Shown piece by piece: positions 18,099-26,916 of a DNA stretch of 64,000 bases. Location of the stretch: assembly GCA_963818225.1 (NCBI GenBank), contig CAWFRO010000005.1:310001-374000 (forward strand), in the 5' to 3' direction. The translations under genes were made by a program, and so were the position numbers. The stretch's first letter is position 1. Each line of letters opens with the position of its first letter. This DNA is from Palsa-504 sp963818225 (GTDB taxonomy: Bacteria; Actinomycetota; Actinomycetes; Streptosporangiales; Streptosporangiaceae). The notes below the pieces were generated by a model that worked only from the letters and a program-made list of their open reading frames with translations, ran no database searches and was not told the origin of the DNA.

Positions 18099-18784
18099 GA
18101 GGGACCTCCCGACGGTTCGAGGATGCGGATCATGAGCGGGCTCGGGTGGAACCCGTTGCACGGATTGAGGTCCTGCGGGCAGGCGGAGACCGAAACGATC
18201 GAATCCATCAGCGTCCGCAGCACCATACGATCCCCGGCCTTCCCGGTGGGGATCTCGTTACCGAACGTCCGATCAGGGTGAATAGGGGCATTCTGGAAGA
18301 AGTTGAACGGATCAGGGATCTGCCACTCGGCGATCCCCCACGGCTCCAGCGCCTCGGTGAAATTCGTCCGGCAACTGCGGTGGCCTTCGACGCCGTAGTC
18401 GAGCCGGTAGCGCCGGTCGTCGCACATCGACGTGATGATGTCGTTCCGGCCTACGTCATCGCGAATGATCTCGAACATCGGGTGCCGCCAGTTGCTGTCC
18501 AGGCGATCCCCGACGACCGCGGTCAGCCGCAGCAGCGCGGACCGGGTATGGGTGGTGGACAGCCACTCGGTCCTGTTGCGCTCCGCGAACGCGACGAAGT
18601 CGGCGACCTGCTGCCCCTCCAGGTCAATGATCTCCACCAGCTGGCCCGCCCGGGCGGCAAAGGCCGCGCCGTGCCCGCCAGGAATCAGGATCTCCCGCCG
18701 CAGAAGATCCGGCCCCGGCGCTTCGGCCGCTGGCCCCGCCGCGCCGTCTGCCTGCCCGGCCACCACGGAAGCTTCATCACCCAT
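18095..18784 (-). CDS. DUF1989 protein (urea carboxylase/amidolyase-associated type)
   Basis: This 229-residue protein has the DUF1989 pattern (GQLVEIIDLEGQQVADFVAF, TTHTRSALLRLTAVVGDRL, and the Cys-containing MCDDRRYRLDYGVEGHRSC and CPQDLNPCNGFHPSPLMI). The family is found next to urea carboxylase, amidase and guanidine or ureide genes. Its conserved Cys residues suggest a metal or thiol site, but the reaction is not established. It is the first gene of the overlapping four-gene operon. An inverted repeat starts five bases before its ATG, and no Shine-Dalgarno site is visible, so initiation may be leaderless. Confidence 0.75.
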   Translation of the reverse strand: MGDEASVVAGQADGAAGPAAEAPGPDLLRREILIPGGHGAAFAARAGQLVEIIDLEGQQVADFVAFAERNRTEWLSTTHTRSALLRLTAVVGDRLDSNWRHPMFEIIRDDVGRNDIITSMCDDRRYRLDYGVEGHRSCRTNFTEALEPWGIAEWQIPDPFNFFQNAPIHPDRTFGNEIPTGKAGDRMVLRTLMDSIVSVSACPQDLNPCNGFHPSPLMIRILEPSGGPS

Positions 18785-18788
18785 GGCG

Positions 18789-18813
18789 AGGATTGTGCGT
18801 CATATACAATCCT
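18789..18813. promoter_or_regulatory. Perfect inverted repeat, probable GntR operator
   Basis: AGGATTGT (18789-18796) and ACAATCCT (18806-18813) are perfect complements with a nine-base spacer, immediately before the start codon of the DUF1989 gene. GntR regulators bind such dyads, and the operon encodes a GntR protein. The position over the presumed transcription start fits repression. Confidence 0.55.
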
Positions 18814-18847
18814 GGGTCAAGGCAATCCGCCAAATCAGGAGCCGCGC

Positions 18848-20491
18848 TTAATCGGCTTCGGTGACGTGGCCGTTGGCGACCGCGATACGGCGGGTGACCG
18901 CGACCGCCTCGAGCATCCGGCGATCGTGGGTGACCAGGAGGAACGTGCCCGGGTAGGTCTCAAGGGCGCCTTCGAGCTGCTCGATCGCGGGCAGGTCGAG
19001 ATGGTTGGTGGGCTCGTCGAGGACCAGCAGGTTCACGCCCCGGGCCTGGAGCAGCGCCAGGGCCGCCCGGGTTCGCTCGCCCGGCGACAGCGAGCTCGCT
19101 GGGCGCAGCACGTGGCCGGCCACCAGTCCGTACTTGGCCAGCAGTGTCCTGGTGTCCTCTGGGAGCAGGCTCGGGACCTGCGCCGCGAACGCCTCCAGCA
19201 GCGGAACCTCGCCGTCGAACAGGCTGCGGGCCTGGTCCACCTCGCCGACCTGAATGCCGCTGCCCAGGGATGCGTGACCCGATACCAGCGGAAGCCGACC
19301 GAGTAGCGCTCCGATGAGGGTCGACTTGCCGGCCCCGTTCGGGCCAGTGATGGCGATCCGGTCGGCCCAGTTGACCTGGAGGCTGACTGGGCCGAGGCGG
19401 AAGCCGCCGCGTTCGAGGACCGCGTCGCGCAGCGTGGCGGCCACCGTACCGGACCGGGGCGCGGCGGCGATCTCCATTTTGAGCTGCCACTCCTTGCGCG
19501 GCTCGGCGACGACGTCCAGGCGGTCCAGCATCCGCTCGGTGGCCTTGACCTTGCCCGCCAGCTTTTCCGAACGGGCGACCTGCCGGTGCAGGATGTGCTT
19601 GTCGTTGTCGGTCGCCTTGGCCCTGGCTTCACGGACGCCCTTGTCGGCCCAGCCGACCTGGGTCCGCATCCGTTCCTGGAGCCCAGCCCGGGTGTCGGCG
19701 TACTTCTCGTAGGCCTCACGGGCGTGCTCCCTGGCGATCTGCCGCTCCCCCAGGTAGGCGAGATAACCGCCGCCGTAGAGGCATACCTGCTGCTGCGCCA
19801 GATCGAGTTCCAGAACCCGGTGCACGGTGCGCTCGAGAAACGCGCGGTCGTGGCTGACCAGCACGGTTCCGGCCCGCAGGCCCCGCACGAAGCCCTCCAG
19901 GGTCTCCAGCCCGGCGACGTCCAGGTCGTTGGTCGGCTCGTCGAGCAGGAAGACGTCATAGCGGGACAGCAGCAGGGAGGCGAGGTTGACACGGGCCGCC
20001 TGGCCGCCGGACAGACTGGTCATCGCTTCGCTGCCGGCATCGACGGGCAGGCCGAGGGTGGTGAAGACCGCGGCGGCGCGCTCCTCTAGGTCCGCACCGC
20101 CCAGGGCGAGCCAGCGCTCCAGTGCGGTGGCATAGGCGTCGTCTGCCCCCGGCTTCTCCTCGACCAGCAGCGCCGTGGCCTCGTCCAGGTCCTGCTGCGC
20201 GCGGGCGACGCCGGTGCGCCGGGCGATGAAGCCGTTGATGCTCTCCCCCGGGCGCCGCTCCGGCTCCTGGGAGAGGTAGCCGACGGTAGCGGCGGGCGGG
20301 CTGAGCCCGACTTCGCCCTGATCCGGTGGGACCAGCCCGGCCAGGATGCGCAGCAGGGTGGACTTGCCCGCGCCGTTGGCACCGACCAGGCCGGTGATCT
20401 CGCCGGGGGCAATCACCAAGTCGAGGCCGGAAAAAAGAAGGCGGTCGGCATGGCCGGCGGCAAGGCCCTTGGCCGTGAGTATCGCGCTCAT
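18848..20491 (-). CDS. ABC-F family ATPase
   Basis: This 547-residue protein has two ATPase domains and no membrane segment. Walker A motifs are GANGAGKST (about 36-44) and GPNGAGKST in the second half. The signatures are LSGGQ and LSPGE, with DEPTNDLD and DEPTNHLD as Walker B regions. The linker with many charged residues (about 250-330, AREAYEKYADTRAGLQERMR) is the ABC-F arm that enters the ribosome. Such proteins act in translation or in ribosome protection against antibiotics. The gene lies 63 bases before the DUF1989 operon on the same strand, with the inverted repeat between them, so it is probably a separate unit. Confidence 0.9.
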   Translation of the reverse strand: MSAILTAKGLAAGHADRLLFSGLDLVIAPGEITGLVGANGAGKSTLLRILAGLVPPDQGEVGLSPPAATVGYLSQEPERRPGESINGFIARRTGVARAQQDLDEATALLVEEKPGADDAYATALERWLALGGADLEERAAAVFTTLGLPVDAGSEAMTSLSGGQAARVNLASLLLSRYDVFLLDEPTNDLDVAGLETLEGFVRGLRAGTVLVSHDRAFLERTVHRVLELDLAQQQVCLYGGGYLAYLGERQIAREHAREAYEKYADTRAGLQERMRTQVGWADKGVREARAKATDNDKHILHRQVARSEKLAGKVKATERMLDRLDVVAEPRKEWQLKMEIAAAPRSGTVAATLRDAVLERGGFRLGPVSLQVNWADRIAITGPNGAGKSTLIGALLGRLPLVSGHASLGSGIQVGEVDQARSLFDGEVPLLEAFAAQVPSLLPEDTRTLLAKYGLVAGHVLRPASSLSPGERTRAALALLQARGVNLLVLDEPTNHLDLPAIEQLEGALETYPGTFLLVTHDRRMLEAVAVTRRIAVANGHVTEAD

Positions 20492-20550
20492 CGCCCGCTC
20501 ATCTTAGATGCGGGCCGGCGTGCCGCCATAATCCTTTTCCCTCCGGCTAC

Positions 20551-20615
20551 GCTGCACCCGCGACGCCGATCAGGTTGCCCTCGGGGTCAGCGAAACACCC
20601 GGCCGCCAGGCCCGC
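20551..20615 (-). pseudogene. Tiny VOC-family fragment
   Basis: On the minus strand about 20 residues (AAGCFADPEGNLIGVAGAA) match the C-terminal strand of VOC proteins, which typically end F.DPEGN.IGV. Nothing else of the fold is present around it. It is best read as a remnant at the left edge of the mobile region. Confidence 0.35.
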
Positions 20616-20913
20616 CGGGCACGTTCCGGGCCCGCCTGACGCTCGCCGCCGAGCCGCTCGCTTTCCCGCCGGGACAGGGCCTAAGCGGGTTCGGTTCGGG
20701 TTCGGCACACGGTCGGTCTATCTCGACCGTGCCGCTACTCCACGATCGCTGTCATGAGTGCCTCATCGTCTACGACGGTTAGAAGAACCTGAAGTTCTGG
20801 GCCGCGGTCGGGGTAATCATCGGCCCGGTGCCCGCCATGTTCATCTCACACGTCTTCTCGGCGTTCCTCGCCCGGCGAGCCGAGTTGCACCAGCGGCCCA
20901 GCCGCGCGAGCAG

Positions 20914-21102
20914 ATGAAAATCATCTGGACCGAGTTGCGTCTCCTTCTGCTGGCCTTTCCTGCCCTTGCGTTGCTGATCATCCCGACCGCGACCGGGGCC
21001 TCGCTGGGCAACTCAATCCAGGCCACCATCTTCATGGAGGGCGCTGCGTCGGCCATTGCCCGCAATCCGTCCAGATCGACGTCCGCGACGAATGCGTGCT
21101 AG
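20914..21102 (+). pseudogene. Small membrane-protein-like ORF, decayed
   Basis: The ATG at 20914 opens a short frame with one hydrophobic segment (TELRLLLLAFPALALLIIP). The stretch just before it (KNLKFWAAVGVIIGPVPAMF in another frame) is also hydrophobic, so this may be a two-helix membrane protein broken by a frameshift. The family is not recognised. Confidence 0.25.
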
Positions 21103-21175
21103 TCATCCAGGTGAATTGGATCGGCTCACCTGAGCAACCACAGAAGCTCATCGTCAGAGCCACTGGCCCCGGTGC
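21067..21175 (+). pseudogene. 3' relic of a RelE/ParE-like toxin gene
   Basis: The stretch ending VLVIQVNWIG is a close nucleotide match to the 3' end of the toxin gene at 36343-36594 (VVIIQVNWIG). The similarity continues about 60 bases past the stop, through a shared string containing CCACAGAAGCTC and GCGGCTGCATG. The rest of the toxin and its antitoxin are missing here. The relic lies about 50 bases left of a tRNA-Met 3' fragment, so it is linked with the same element family. Confidence 0.6.
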
Positions 21176-21221
21176 GGCTGCATGCCATGATCTGGGAACG
21201 CTCTGTACTGAAAATCAGCGC

Positions 21222-21264
21222 GGTGGGCGAGTGGGGCTCGAACCCACGACCGGCGGATTATGAG
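21222..21264 (-). repeat. tRNA-Met 3'-half repeat, copy A (putative att site)
   Basis: This 43-base copy matches the last 44 bases of the intact tRNA-Met gene at 41256-41299, with one missing G and one G-to-A change. It covers the acceptor 3' strand, T arm and variable loop, and ends inside the anticodon loop. This is the span usually used by tyrosine integrases that target tRNA genes. The sequence after it (AAG..CGGCC) is shared with copies B and C. Confidence 0.75.
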
Positions 21265-21329
21265 AAGTACGGCCGCGTGCGCCGTACTCACTACCTGCAC
21301 GGATACGACAGAGTTGTGCAACTGATGGC

Positions 21330-21907
21330 CCCGATCGCACTGGTTGCACCGATGGCTCGGTCCACGAGCCGGTCCAGGAATTGGAGGAGTCCCTGGCCTT
21401 CACCTACGCCGAGCGTCACCGCGACTTGGCCTGATCCTTCACCGCGGACCCGGCCGTCTTGGGCACCGACGTCGCCTCTGTGCTGCACAAGCGCACGCTC
21501 GCGGGGCCGCTTGCTCCCCCCGAGGTGCACGAAGCCGATCAGCGATTCGGCGATCCGCGGCAGCTCGACGGCCACCGGGACCGCGTCCTCGAACGCGTCG
21601 AAGGACTGGTCCCCCTGTCTGACCTCGACTTCCTTGTATCCGCGCATCCGCTCCTCGCGCGGTAGCCGCTGCCGCTTGGCCCCATCGAGCCGCACCCGGT
21701 CACCGCTGGACCATACCTGCTGCACCCCGCAGCCGGACGCGCCTCGCACGGCGGCGCCGGGGTTGTGCGGAACTTGGGATCGACCAGCACCACAGCGAGG
21801 GCGATCCCATCACCCCGCCGGATCGGCCCGGTCACGATACCCGTGAATTCAATGATGGCGATCGTGGCGTCTGAGAGCGGCCCGATTTCCACGTTCTCGC
21901 CATGCAT
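21330..21907 (-). pseudogene. Decayed gene next to att copy A
   Basis: Two frames with coding character join into one protein-like sequence. The first is MHGENVEIGPLSDATIAIIE, continuing into FTGIVTGPIRRGDGIALAVV (start at 21907). After a frameshift the second contains VEVRQGDQSFDAFEDAVPVA and LLQFLDRLVDRAIGATSAIG. The last part is also recognisable beside att copy C (near 35830-35890), where a similar DRLVDRVTRASGAI can be read on the minus strand. The family is not recognised. It appears to be a gene common to the ends of these elements. Confidence 0.4.
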
Positions 21908-22099
21908 CGACCCGCCGTGACGACCCGAACGGCACAACGCCCGCCACCATCGCCACCGCACGATCCCGCGGAGAGTTCTCTGTCGTCGGAGAGCGCTGCG
22001 ACATGCAGGCGCTGACCGGCTTGCCGGCTTCGCTCGTCCCCTGGTTTGTCAGAGGGTCGCGTTACCGTCATCTGCAGTGATCGCTGGGAGGAACGGACG

Positions 22100-23410
22100 A
22101 TGAACGAACTGGTCTTGCCGGTGCCGAAGACGGTGTCGGCGACCTACATAGTCCCGGTGCCCATGCCTATGAACACGGTCGAAGCGAGGCAGCAGGCCAT
22201 CAGGGCCGTCAAGGCGAGGCTGACCGGGCCGCTGCGGACGCTAACGGCGGAGTGGCTGGCCAAAGGGGTGGTGAAGGTCGGGGTCGAGGCGGCCGGCCCA
22301 CCGCCACCCGGGTTGCTGGACAAAGAGTTGTTCGGCACCCCGGAACAGCGGGTCTTCCTCGCCCGTGCGCGCGCATTCGTCCGGTTCAGTGCCACACAGC
22401 GAGCATCGCTTATCGGCATGCAGGAATGGAAGGCGCGCGGCCCGGCCGCGGCGCTCGCCGCCGGACTCGGCGCACCCGTGCTGGACCCGCAGACGCTCCA
22501 GGTGCTGACCGCCGAGGACGCGCTGGCCGCGTTGCCCGACACCGCGCTGGCCATTCCGGCCAGCATCAGTGGCGACGTGACCATCGGCCTCACGTTCAAA
22601 TCCTGGGTGCGGATACACGACGTCGGCTATCAGGGCGTAATCGCGGTCATGACCGATGGCATGCGCCGCTTCGGCCTGCCCGAGCTCAGGATGGGCCCCG
22701 CATCGCCGGATCTGCGGGAGGAGCTGACCATGCTACTGAACGGGGTGGCCTTCCGGACCTGGTCCGACCTGGTCGCCCGCGCGCAAGATACCCCGAAGGC
22801 CGCCGGCCTGCTCCACCTGCCGCGCTTTCTGCGGGTACCGGCCGAGATGGACATCCATCGCCGCGACTTGGACCGGGCAGACGGCGTCCCGAACCGGGGC
22901 GGCATGTTCGCCCTCATCGGGCTGCGGTTCGATCCGGCTGAAGGCGAAGACTTCGGGGGCTGGCTGACCGTATGCCCACCCGCCTGCTGGGACACGAGCT
23001 GGGAGGACTTCATCGCCGATACGTGCCACGCGATGTTCGGCTTCGAGAAGCCGCGCTGGCACTACATACCCGAGTTTGGCGCTCTGCTGGATGCCTTGGC
23101 CAAAGCGGCGCAGACCCTGCCGGAAGCCCGGTCCCGTTTCCTGCGCGGCGACCTGCCGCCCGGCGGTCGGCTCATGGTGCGGTACGACGCAGTAGACGCT
23201 GATGAATTCCGCTGGGCCAGGGTCGAATCCTGGGAGGACGCCGGACACGCGGTCATCCGCGACACCGGGCGGGAACTCGCACCCGGAGTACGGCTCAGCC
23301 CCCCGGTGGCGATCGAGACCAGGCTCATAGCTGACTGGGGCATCTGGGTGGACGGCAGCGGCGTCGTCGAGGGCGCCGACACCGAAGGCGCCGGCCACCA
23401 TCTCTCGTAG
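22100..23410 (+). CDS. Hypothetical protein with a DUF2314-like C-terminus
   Basis: The preferred start is the ATG at 22100, which has a GGGAGG ribosome site eight bases upstream, giving 436 residues. No signal or membrane segment is present. The last 80 residues (EFRWARVESWEDAGHAVIRD, then RLIADWGIWVDGSGVVEGADTEG) resemble DUF2314, a beta-rich domain ending in a conserved DW motif and Gly-rich tail. The rest is not recognised. A 95-base piece of its 3' end is duplicated at 26585-26680. Confidence 0.6.
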   Translation: MNELVLPVPKTVSATYIVPVPMPMNTVEARQQAIRAVKARLTGPLRTLTAEWLAKGVVKVGVEAAGPPPPGLLDKELFGTPEQRVFLARARAFVRFSATQRASLIGMQEWKARGPAAALAAGLGAPVLDPQTLQVLTAEDALAALPDTALAIPASISGDVTIGLTFKSWVRIHDVGYQGVIAVMTDGMRRFGLPELRMGPASPDLREELTMLLNGVAFRTWSDLVARAQDTPKAAGLLHLPRFLRVPAEMDIHRRDLDRADGVPNRGGMFALIGLRFDPAEGEDFGGWLTVCPPACWDTSWEDFIADTCHAMFGFEKPRWHYIPEFGALLDALAKAAQTLPEARSRFLRGDLPPGGRLMVRYDAVDADEFRWARVESWEDAGHAVIRDTGRELAPGVRLSPPVAIETRLIADWGIWVDGSGVVEGADTEGAGHHLS

Positions 23411-23540
23411 CTATCCGCGCCGGGGACGCCCGGCTATCGCGCTGAGCCGAGGGCTCATCCTCGCTGACGCCACCTGAGAGTGTCGACTGACGAGCTGTGG
23501 CGGCGGGCGCCCGATCGCCCGTCGGCTAATCCGGAGTCGC

Positions 23541-24188
23541 TTAGGCGTGCGTGCCGAGTTCGCGGGCGATCGCATGTCCTTCGGCGGGGAGGGGCTTGCG
23601 CGGCTTCGGCATTCCCGGGGATGTGCGTGCCGCCGGGTCCCAGAGGAGGTCCTGGCGGATCCTCTCTTTGCTGACGTGGAACACCGCGCCGATCTGGTCG
23701 AGGGTGCAGCCGAGATCTCTGAGCTGCTGCGCGGCGCGTTTGCGGCTGATTCGCGGAGTCTCGCGGCTGAAGATGGCGCGGGCTTGGTCCAGTGCGTGGT
23801 TCCGTTCGGTGGCCGTGCGCTGTGCCTGCTCGGTTTGGCGTTGTGCCTGTGCTGCGGCGGCTGCGGCGAGGGCTCGTGCTGTGTCGTGCTCGTCGAGCCA
23901 GTCGCGGCCTGCAGTGGTGATGCGCCAGATGATGGCGGGCCGGCCGCGTCGTTTAGGCACGCGGCCTGCTCGTTCTACGTGGCCGGCTTGCTCGTGCTGG
24001 CGGAGAATCCGGTCGTAGGAGGTTAGCAGTCTGTGCCGCTGGCTTGGTTCGGCCAGGAGGCTGGCCAGGGCCGGGGCTGATAGTGGTTCGGGGTTCCGCG
24101 CCAGTGCCCTGAGGAGCCGCGCAGGCCGGGTCTCCGCTGTTGCTGCGTGGTCTGCGGCCGGGATGGTGACGGTCTGGCTGTCACTCAT
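23541..24188 (-). CDS. Predicted DNA-binding protein with winged-helix and sigma-region-4-like HTH
   Basis: From the ATG at 24188 (AAGGAAAG ribosome site) the protein has 215 residues. The N-terminal part is a winged helix (LLRALARNPEPLSAPALASL, ILRQHEQAGHVERAG, RRGRPAIIWRITTAGRDWL). The middle is an Ala/Gln-rich helix, and the C-terminus has an HTH like sigma factor region 4 (RDLGCTLDQIGAVFHVSKER, then IRQDL). Two different DNA-binding modules in one small protein suggest a regulator, possibly of the adjacent MFS gene. The target is unknown. Confidence 0.65.
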   Translation of the reverse strand: MSDSQTVTIPAADHAATAETRPARLLRALARNPEPLSAPALASLLAEPSQRHRLLTSYDRILRQHEQAGHVERAGRVPKRRGRPAIIWRITTAGRDWLDEHDTARALAAAAAAQAQRQTEQAQRTATERNHALDQARAIFSRETPRISRKRAAQQLRDLGCTLDQIGAVFHVSKERIRQDLLWDPAARTSPGMPKPRKPLPAEGHAIARELGTHA

Positions 24189-24383
24189 CGGCTTTCCTTC
24201 TTGATTGTCCCGGAGCCGCCGTGGGCTTTGGCCCGGCGCCGGCTTCCCGCCAATGAGGATCATGACGGGAGGCCGGCTGTGGTTGGGGCTGGGCCGCCGG
24301 TGACACCTGGGGCCGCCGGAGACACCTCGGGAAAGAGCCGGCGGCCTTACCCTGCCCGGCGGCCCAGCATCTATCGGCCCGGT

Positions 24384-25796
24384 TTACTGGGCCAGTTCTT
24401 CGAGCACGCGGCGGCGCTGGCGCACCCCGAAGGCCCCGACCAGGGCGGCGGGCAGGAGCGCGCCCGGAATCGTGATCAGCAAGATCCAGCCCAGCGGCGC
24501 GGCCGCGGTGAAGACCGCTCCGCACAGCAGGACGCCGCCCCAGGCGCCGAGGTGGCCGATACCGTCGGTCCAGCCGGTGCCCAGGCCGCGCATCCGGGTC
24601 GGGAAGTTGGCCGGTATGTACACGTACATGCTCCACAGCCACAGCACGACGCCGATCTCCTGCACCATGTACAAGATGACCACGCTCGGGGTGTTGTGCA
24701 CGTTGTAGATCCCGTACCAGCTTCCGGCAAACACGATGGCGCCGAAGAGTTGAGTCCATTTACGCTCGAGCCGGTCGCCGAGCAGGGCGTTGAAGAGATA
24801 GGCAATGCCGCCGGCCACGCCCGCCCAGGCCGTCAGGGCGAAGACGAAGCCGGCGCTGTAGCCGCGGCTTTCGGCCAGGAACAAGTAGGCGTAGCCGCCG
24901 TTGCCGTAGATGATGCCGCCGTAGCCAAGCGCCATGACCACCAGCAGCAAGATGGTGACGAACACGTACTGCTTGGCGAACGGGGCAAACATGCTGGTCT
25001 TCTCCTCGGTCACCACCTCGTACGGCTTCAGGTCGGGCTCAGGCAGCACGGGATGGCGCTTCATGATCCGCGCCTCTAGGCGCTCCACGATCTTGCGCGC
25101 CTGGTCAGTGCGTCCCCTGGCCTCCAGCCAGCGCGGCGACTCCGGCAGCCGCCAGATGATCAGCAGCATCACCACCAGGTTCAGCCCGCCCAGGAACCAC
25201 AGGTAGGCCTTGTACTGGCCGGGGACCATGTAGTGCGGGATGAGGCCGCGCCAGATGGACAGGCCCAGGATGATGGCGAACACCTGCGCGAACATGATGA
25301 TTCTGCTCCGGGCCACCGGCCCCGCCATCTCGCTGGTGTACGTCACGTTGAGGGCCAGGAACCCGGCGAACCCGAGCGTGTCGCCGATCGACAGCAAAAT
25401 AAGCGCCGGGTAGTTGGTCACGTACCCGAACGGCACGATGAACACCGCGGCCAGCAGCGTGGACAGGATCAGCGCCTTGCGCCGGCCGATCTTGTCGCCG
25501 AGCCAGCCGATGAAGTAGCCGCCGAGCAGGATGCTGATCCCAGTCTGAAAGGCGTACAGGACCGAGTACTGGGAGTGGTTGATGGCGTGGTTCGGCAGCC
25601 AGATGAACGGGTACAGCGTCGCGGCGATCCCGTCAGTCGCGCCTGTGGTCGTCCAGCCCAGCTGAACGATCAGGGCTATCTCAAAGATCACCCAGCTGGC
25701 AGGCAGCCGGTCGATCCGGGCTGCCATCTCGCCGGGGATTACCAGAGTGGTCGTGCGGCCGGCGGCGGCCCCGGCTCCCGAGGCGTCTTGTGCCAT
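24384..25796 (-). CDS. MFS transporter, sugar/organic-solute porter type
   Basis: From the ATG at 25796 (AAGGAG site) the protein has 470 residues and twelve predicted membrane segments. The MFS loop 2-3 signature is GWLGDKIGRRKALILS and the post-helix-6 signature is LPESPRWLEARGRTDQA, as in the sugar porter and metabolite:H+ symporter families. A central loop carries HPVLPEPDLKPYEVVTEEKT. The substrate cannot be deduced. The GGGCAGATCTGCCC palindrome upstream at 26019-26032 is a candidate control site. Confidence 0.85.
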   Translation of the reverse strand: MAQDASGAGAAAGRTTTLVIPGEMAARIDRLPASWVIFEIALIVQLGWTTTGATDGIAATLYPFIWLPNHAINHSQYSVLYAFQTGISILLGGYFIGWLGDKIGRRKALILSTLLAAVFIVPFGYVTNYPALILLSIGDTLGFAGFLALNVTYTSEMAGPVARSRIIMFAQVFAIILGLSIWRGLIPHYMVPGQYKAYLWFLGGLNLVVMLLIIWRLPESPRWLEARGRTDQARKIVERLEARIMKRHPVLPEPDLKPYEVVTEEKTSMFAPFAKQYVFVTILLLVVMALGYGGIIYGNGGYAYLFLAESRGYSAGFVFALTAWAGVAGGIAYLFNALLGDRLERKWTQLFGAIVFAGSWYGIYNVHNTPSVVILYMVQEIGVVLWLWSMYVYIPANFPTRMRGLGTGWTDGIGHLGAWGGVLLCGAVFTAAAPLGWILLITIPGALLPAALVGAFGVRQRRRVLEELAQ

Positions 25797-26330
25797 TGCA
25801 ATTCTCCTTGCTGCCACCCAAAGGTAAGGGTTGGCGGGTAAAGCGGGGTGCGGCGCCTTTGCCTGTGATGGACGAAAACCGGATTCTGTCGCTGATGCCG
25901 GTCATAATGCAGGGCCTTTTCCGGGTTTGGCGCAGGCCAGGACACCGGGGCGGCACTGGGTATTGAGGGCGGGCGCGGGCAAACCCGGAGGTGGTGATAG
26001 ATGTCCCGTCCGGGGATAGGGCAGATCTGCCCGCCGGAGTGCCAATAGATCTGCCGACCGGAATTTGAGCCTGGACGGGTTACCTAGCCCGCCCAGGCTG
26101 GTAAGGGCACGGCTTCGTTTGGCGTCGCTAGCGCCGGTCTGACGCGGCACCAAGCGGCGTCAAAGCCAGATCGCATTGTTCCCTCCAACGCTTCAGGGAA
26201 CGCAGGATTCCGAACTTACTCCGGCCTTGATAGAAGGAGATCGCGGACGATCAGCTTCTAAGCAAAGCGTGAGTACGCTGTTACTGGGATTCTTAGACGC
26301 CCCGGGTGGGAAGTCAACCCCTTACTGCCA

Positions 26331-26384
26331 GGCAATTGCGTCTGGACAATTGCTCCTAGGCGATTGTTCCTGGGCAATTAATTG
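26331..26384. repeat. Short imperfect tandem repeat
   Basis: Four units of 13-15 bases follow each other: GGCAATTGCGTCT, GGACAATTGCTCCTA, GGCGATTGTTCCT and GGGCAATTAATTGG. Each starts with GG and has an ATTG or ATTA core, so the ATTG sites recur about every 13-15 bases. It could be a multi-site protein-binding region. There is no known match. Confidence 0.4.
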
Positions 26385-26584
26385 GCGGGGGAGGATGGCC
26401 AGGAGCAAATCCAGTTAACTAGAGTTGGTCATGGCTCAGGTGTGCGAGGGGCGCAGGGTGTTCTGCCCGTACGGCCTCTACCCGCCTGCGCTCACCAGAC
26501 CTCGGTGCCGCAGCCGGCATGTCCCGCCGTCGACTGCGCCAGCAGGGTGCTTGTATGCCGTTGACGGGAGCTGCTCGACCTCAC

Positions 26585-26680
26585 GGGGCGGGAACTCGCA
26601 CCCGGAGTACGGCTCGGCCCCCCGGGGGGATCGAGACCAGGCGCATTGCTGACTGGGGCATCTGGGTGGACGGCAGCGGC
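26585..26680 (+). pseudogene. Duplicated 3' fragment of the 22100-23410 gene
   Basis: About 95 bases (from GGGCGGGAACTCGCACCC to GGACGGCAGCGG) match positions 23268-23361 with only a few changes and a short deletion. The copy has no gene around it, so it is a truncated duplicate. It lies in the same mobile region about 3.2 kb from the source. Confidence 0.75.
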
Positions 26681-26916
26681 CGCCGATTCCGCTGACCCCG
26701 CCGACCGGCATGTGCTCGGTGCCCTGGTGCGGGCGGCTCTGCCCCGGCTAACCCACACCGACTACCCGTTCAGCGTGTTGGAGGAATGCCCGACCTAGGT
26801 TGAGAGTTGCCTGCTGACGAAGTGGAGCCTTCCAGTTGCGGTGAGCGCGTGCGGCGTCGGACGGCTTGGAACTGCGGCGACTCTTTGTTCGAGCGAAGTA
26901 GACAGAGGGAGAGACG

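Larger units (their letters stand above)
25797..26916. other. Intergenic region with palindromes and a short tandem repeat
   Basis: No complete gene is present. A perfect 14-base palindrome lies at 26019-26032, with a related AGATCTGCC at about 26047. An inverted repeat GTTCCCT/AGGGAAC is at 26178-26201. Four imperfect 13-15 base units with ATTG cores lie at 26331-26384. The duplicated fragment of the upstream gene is at 26585-26680. The region is less GC-rich than its neighbours. Confidence 0.45.
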
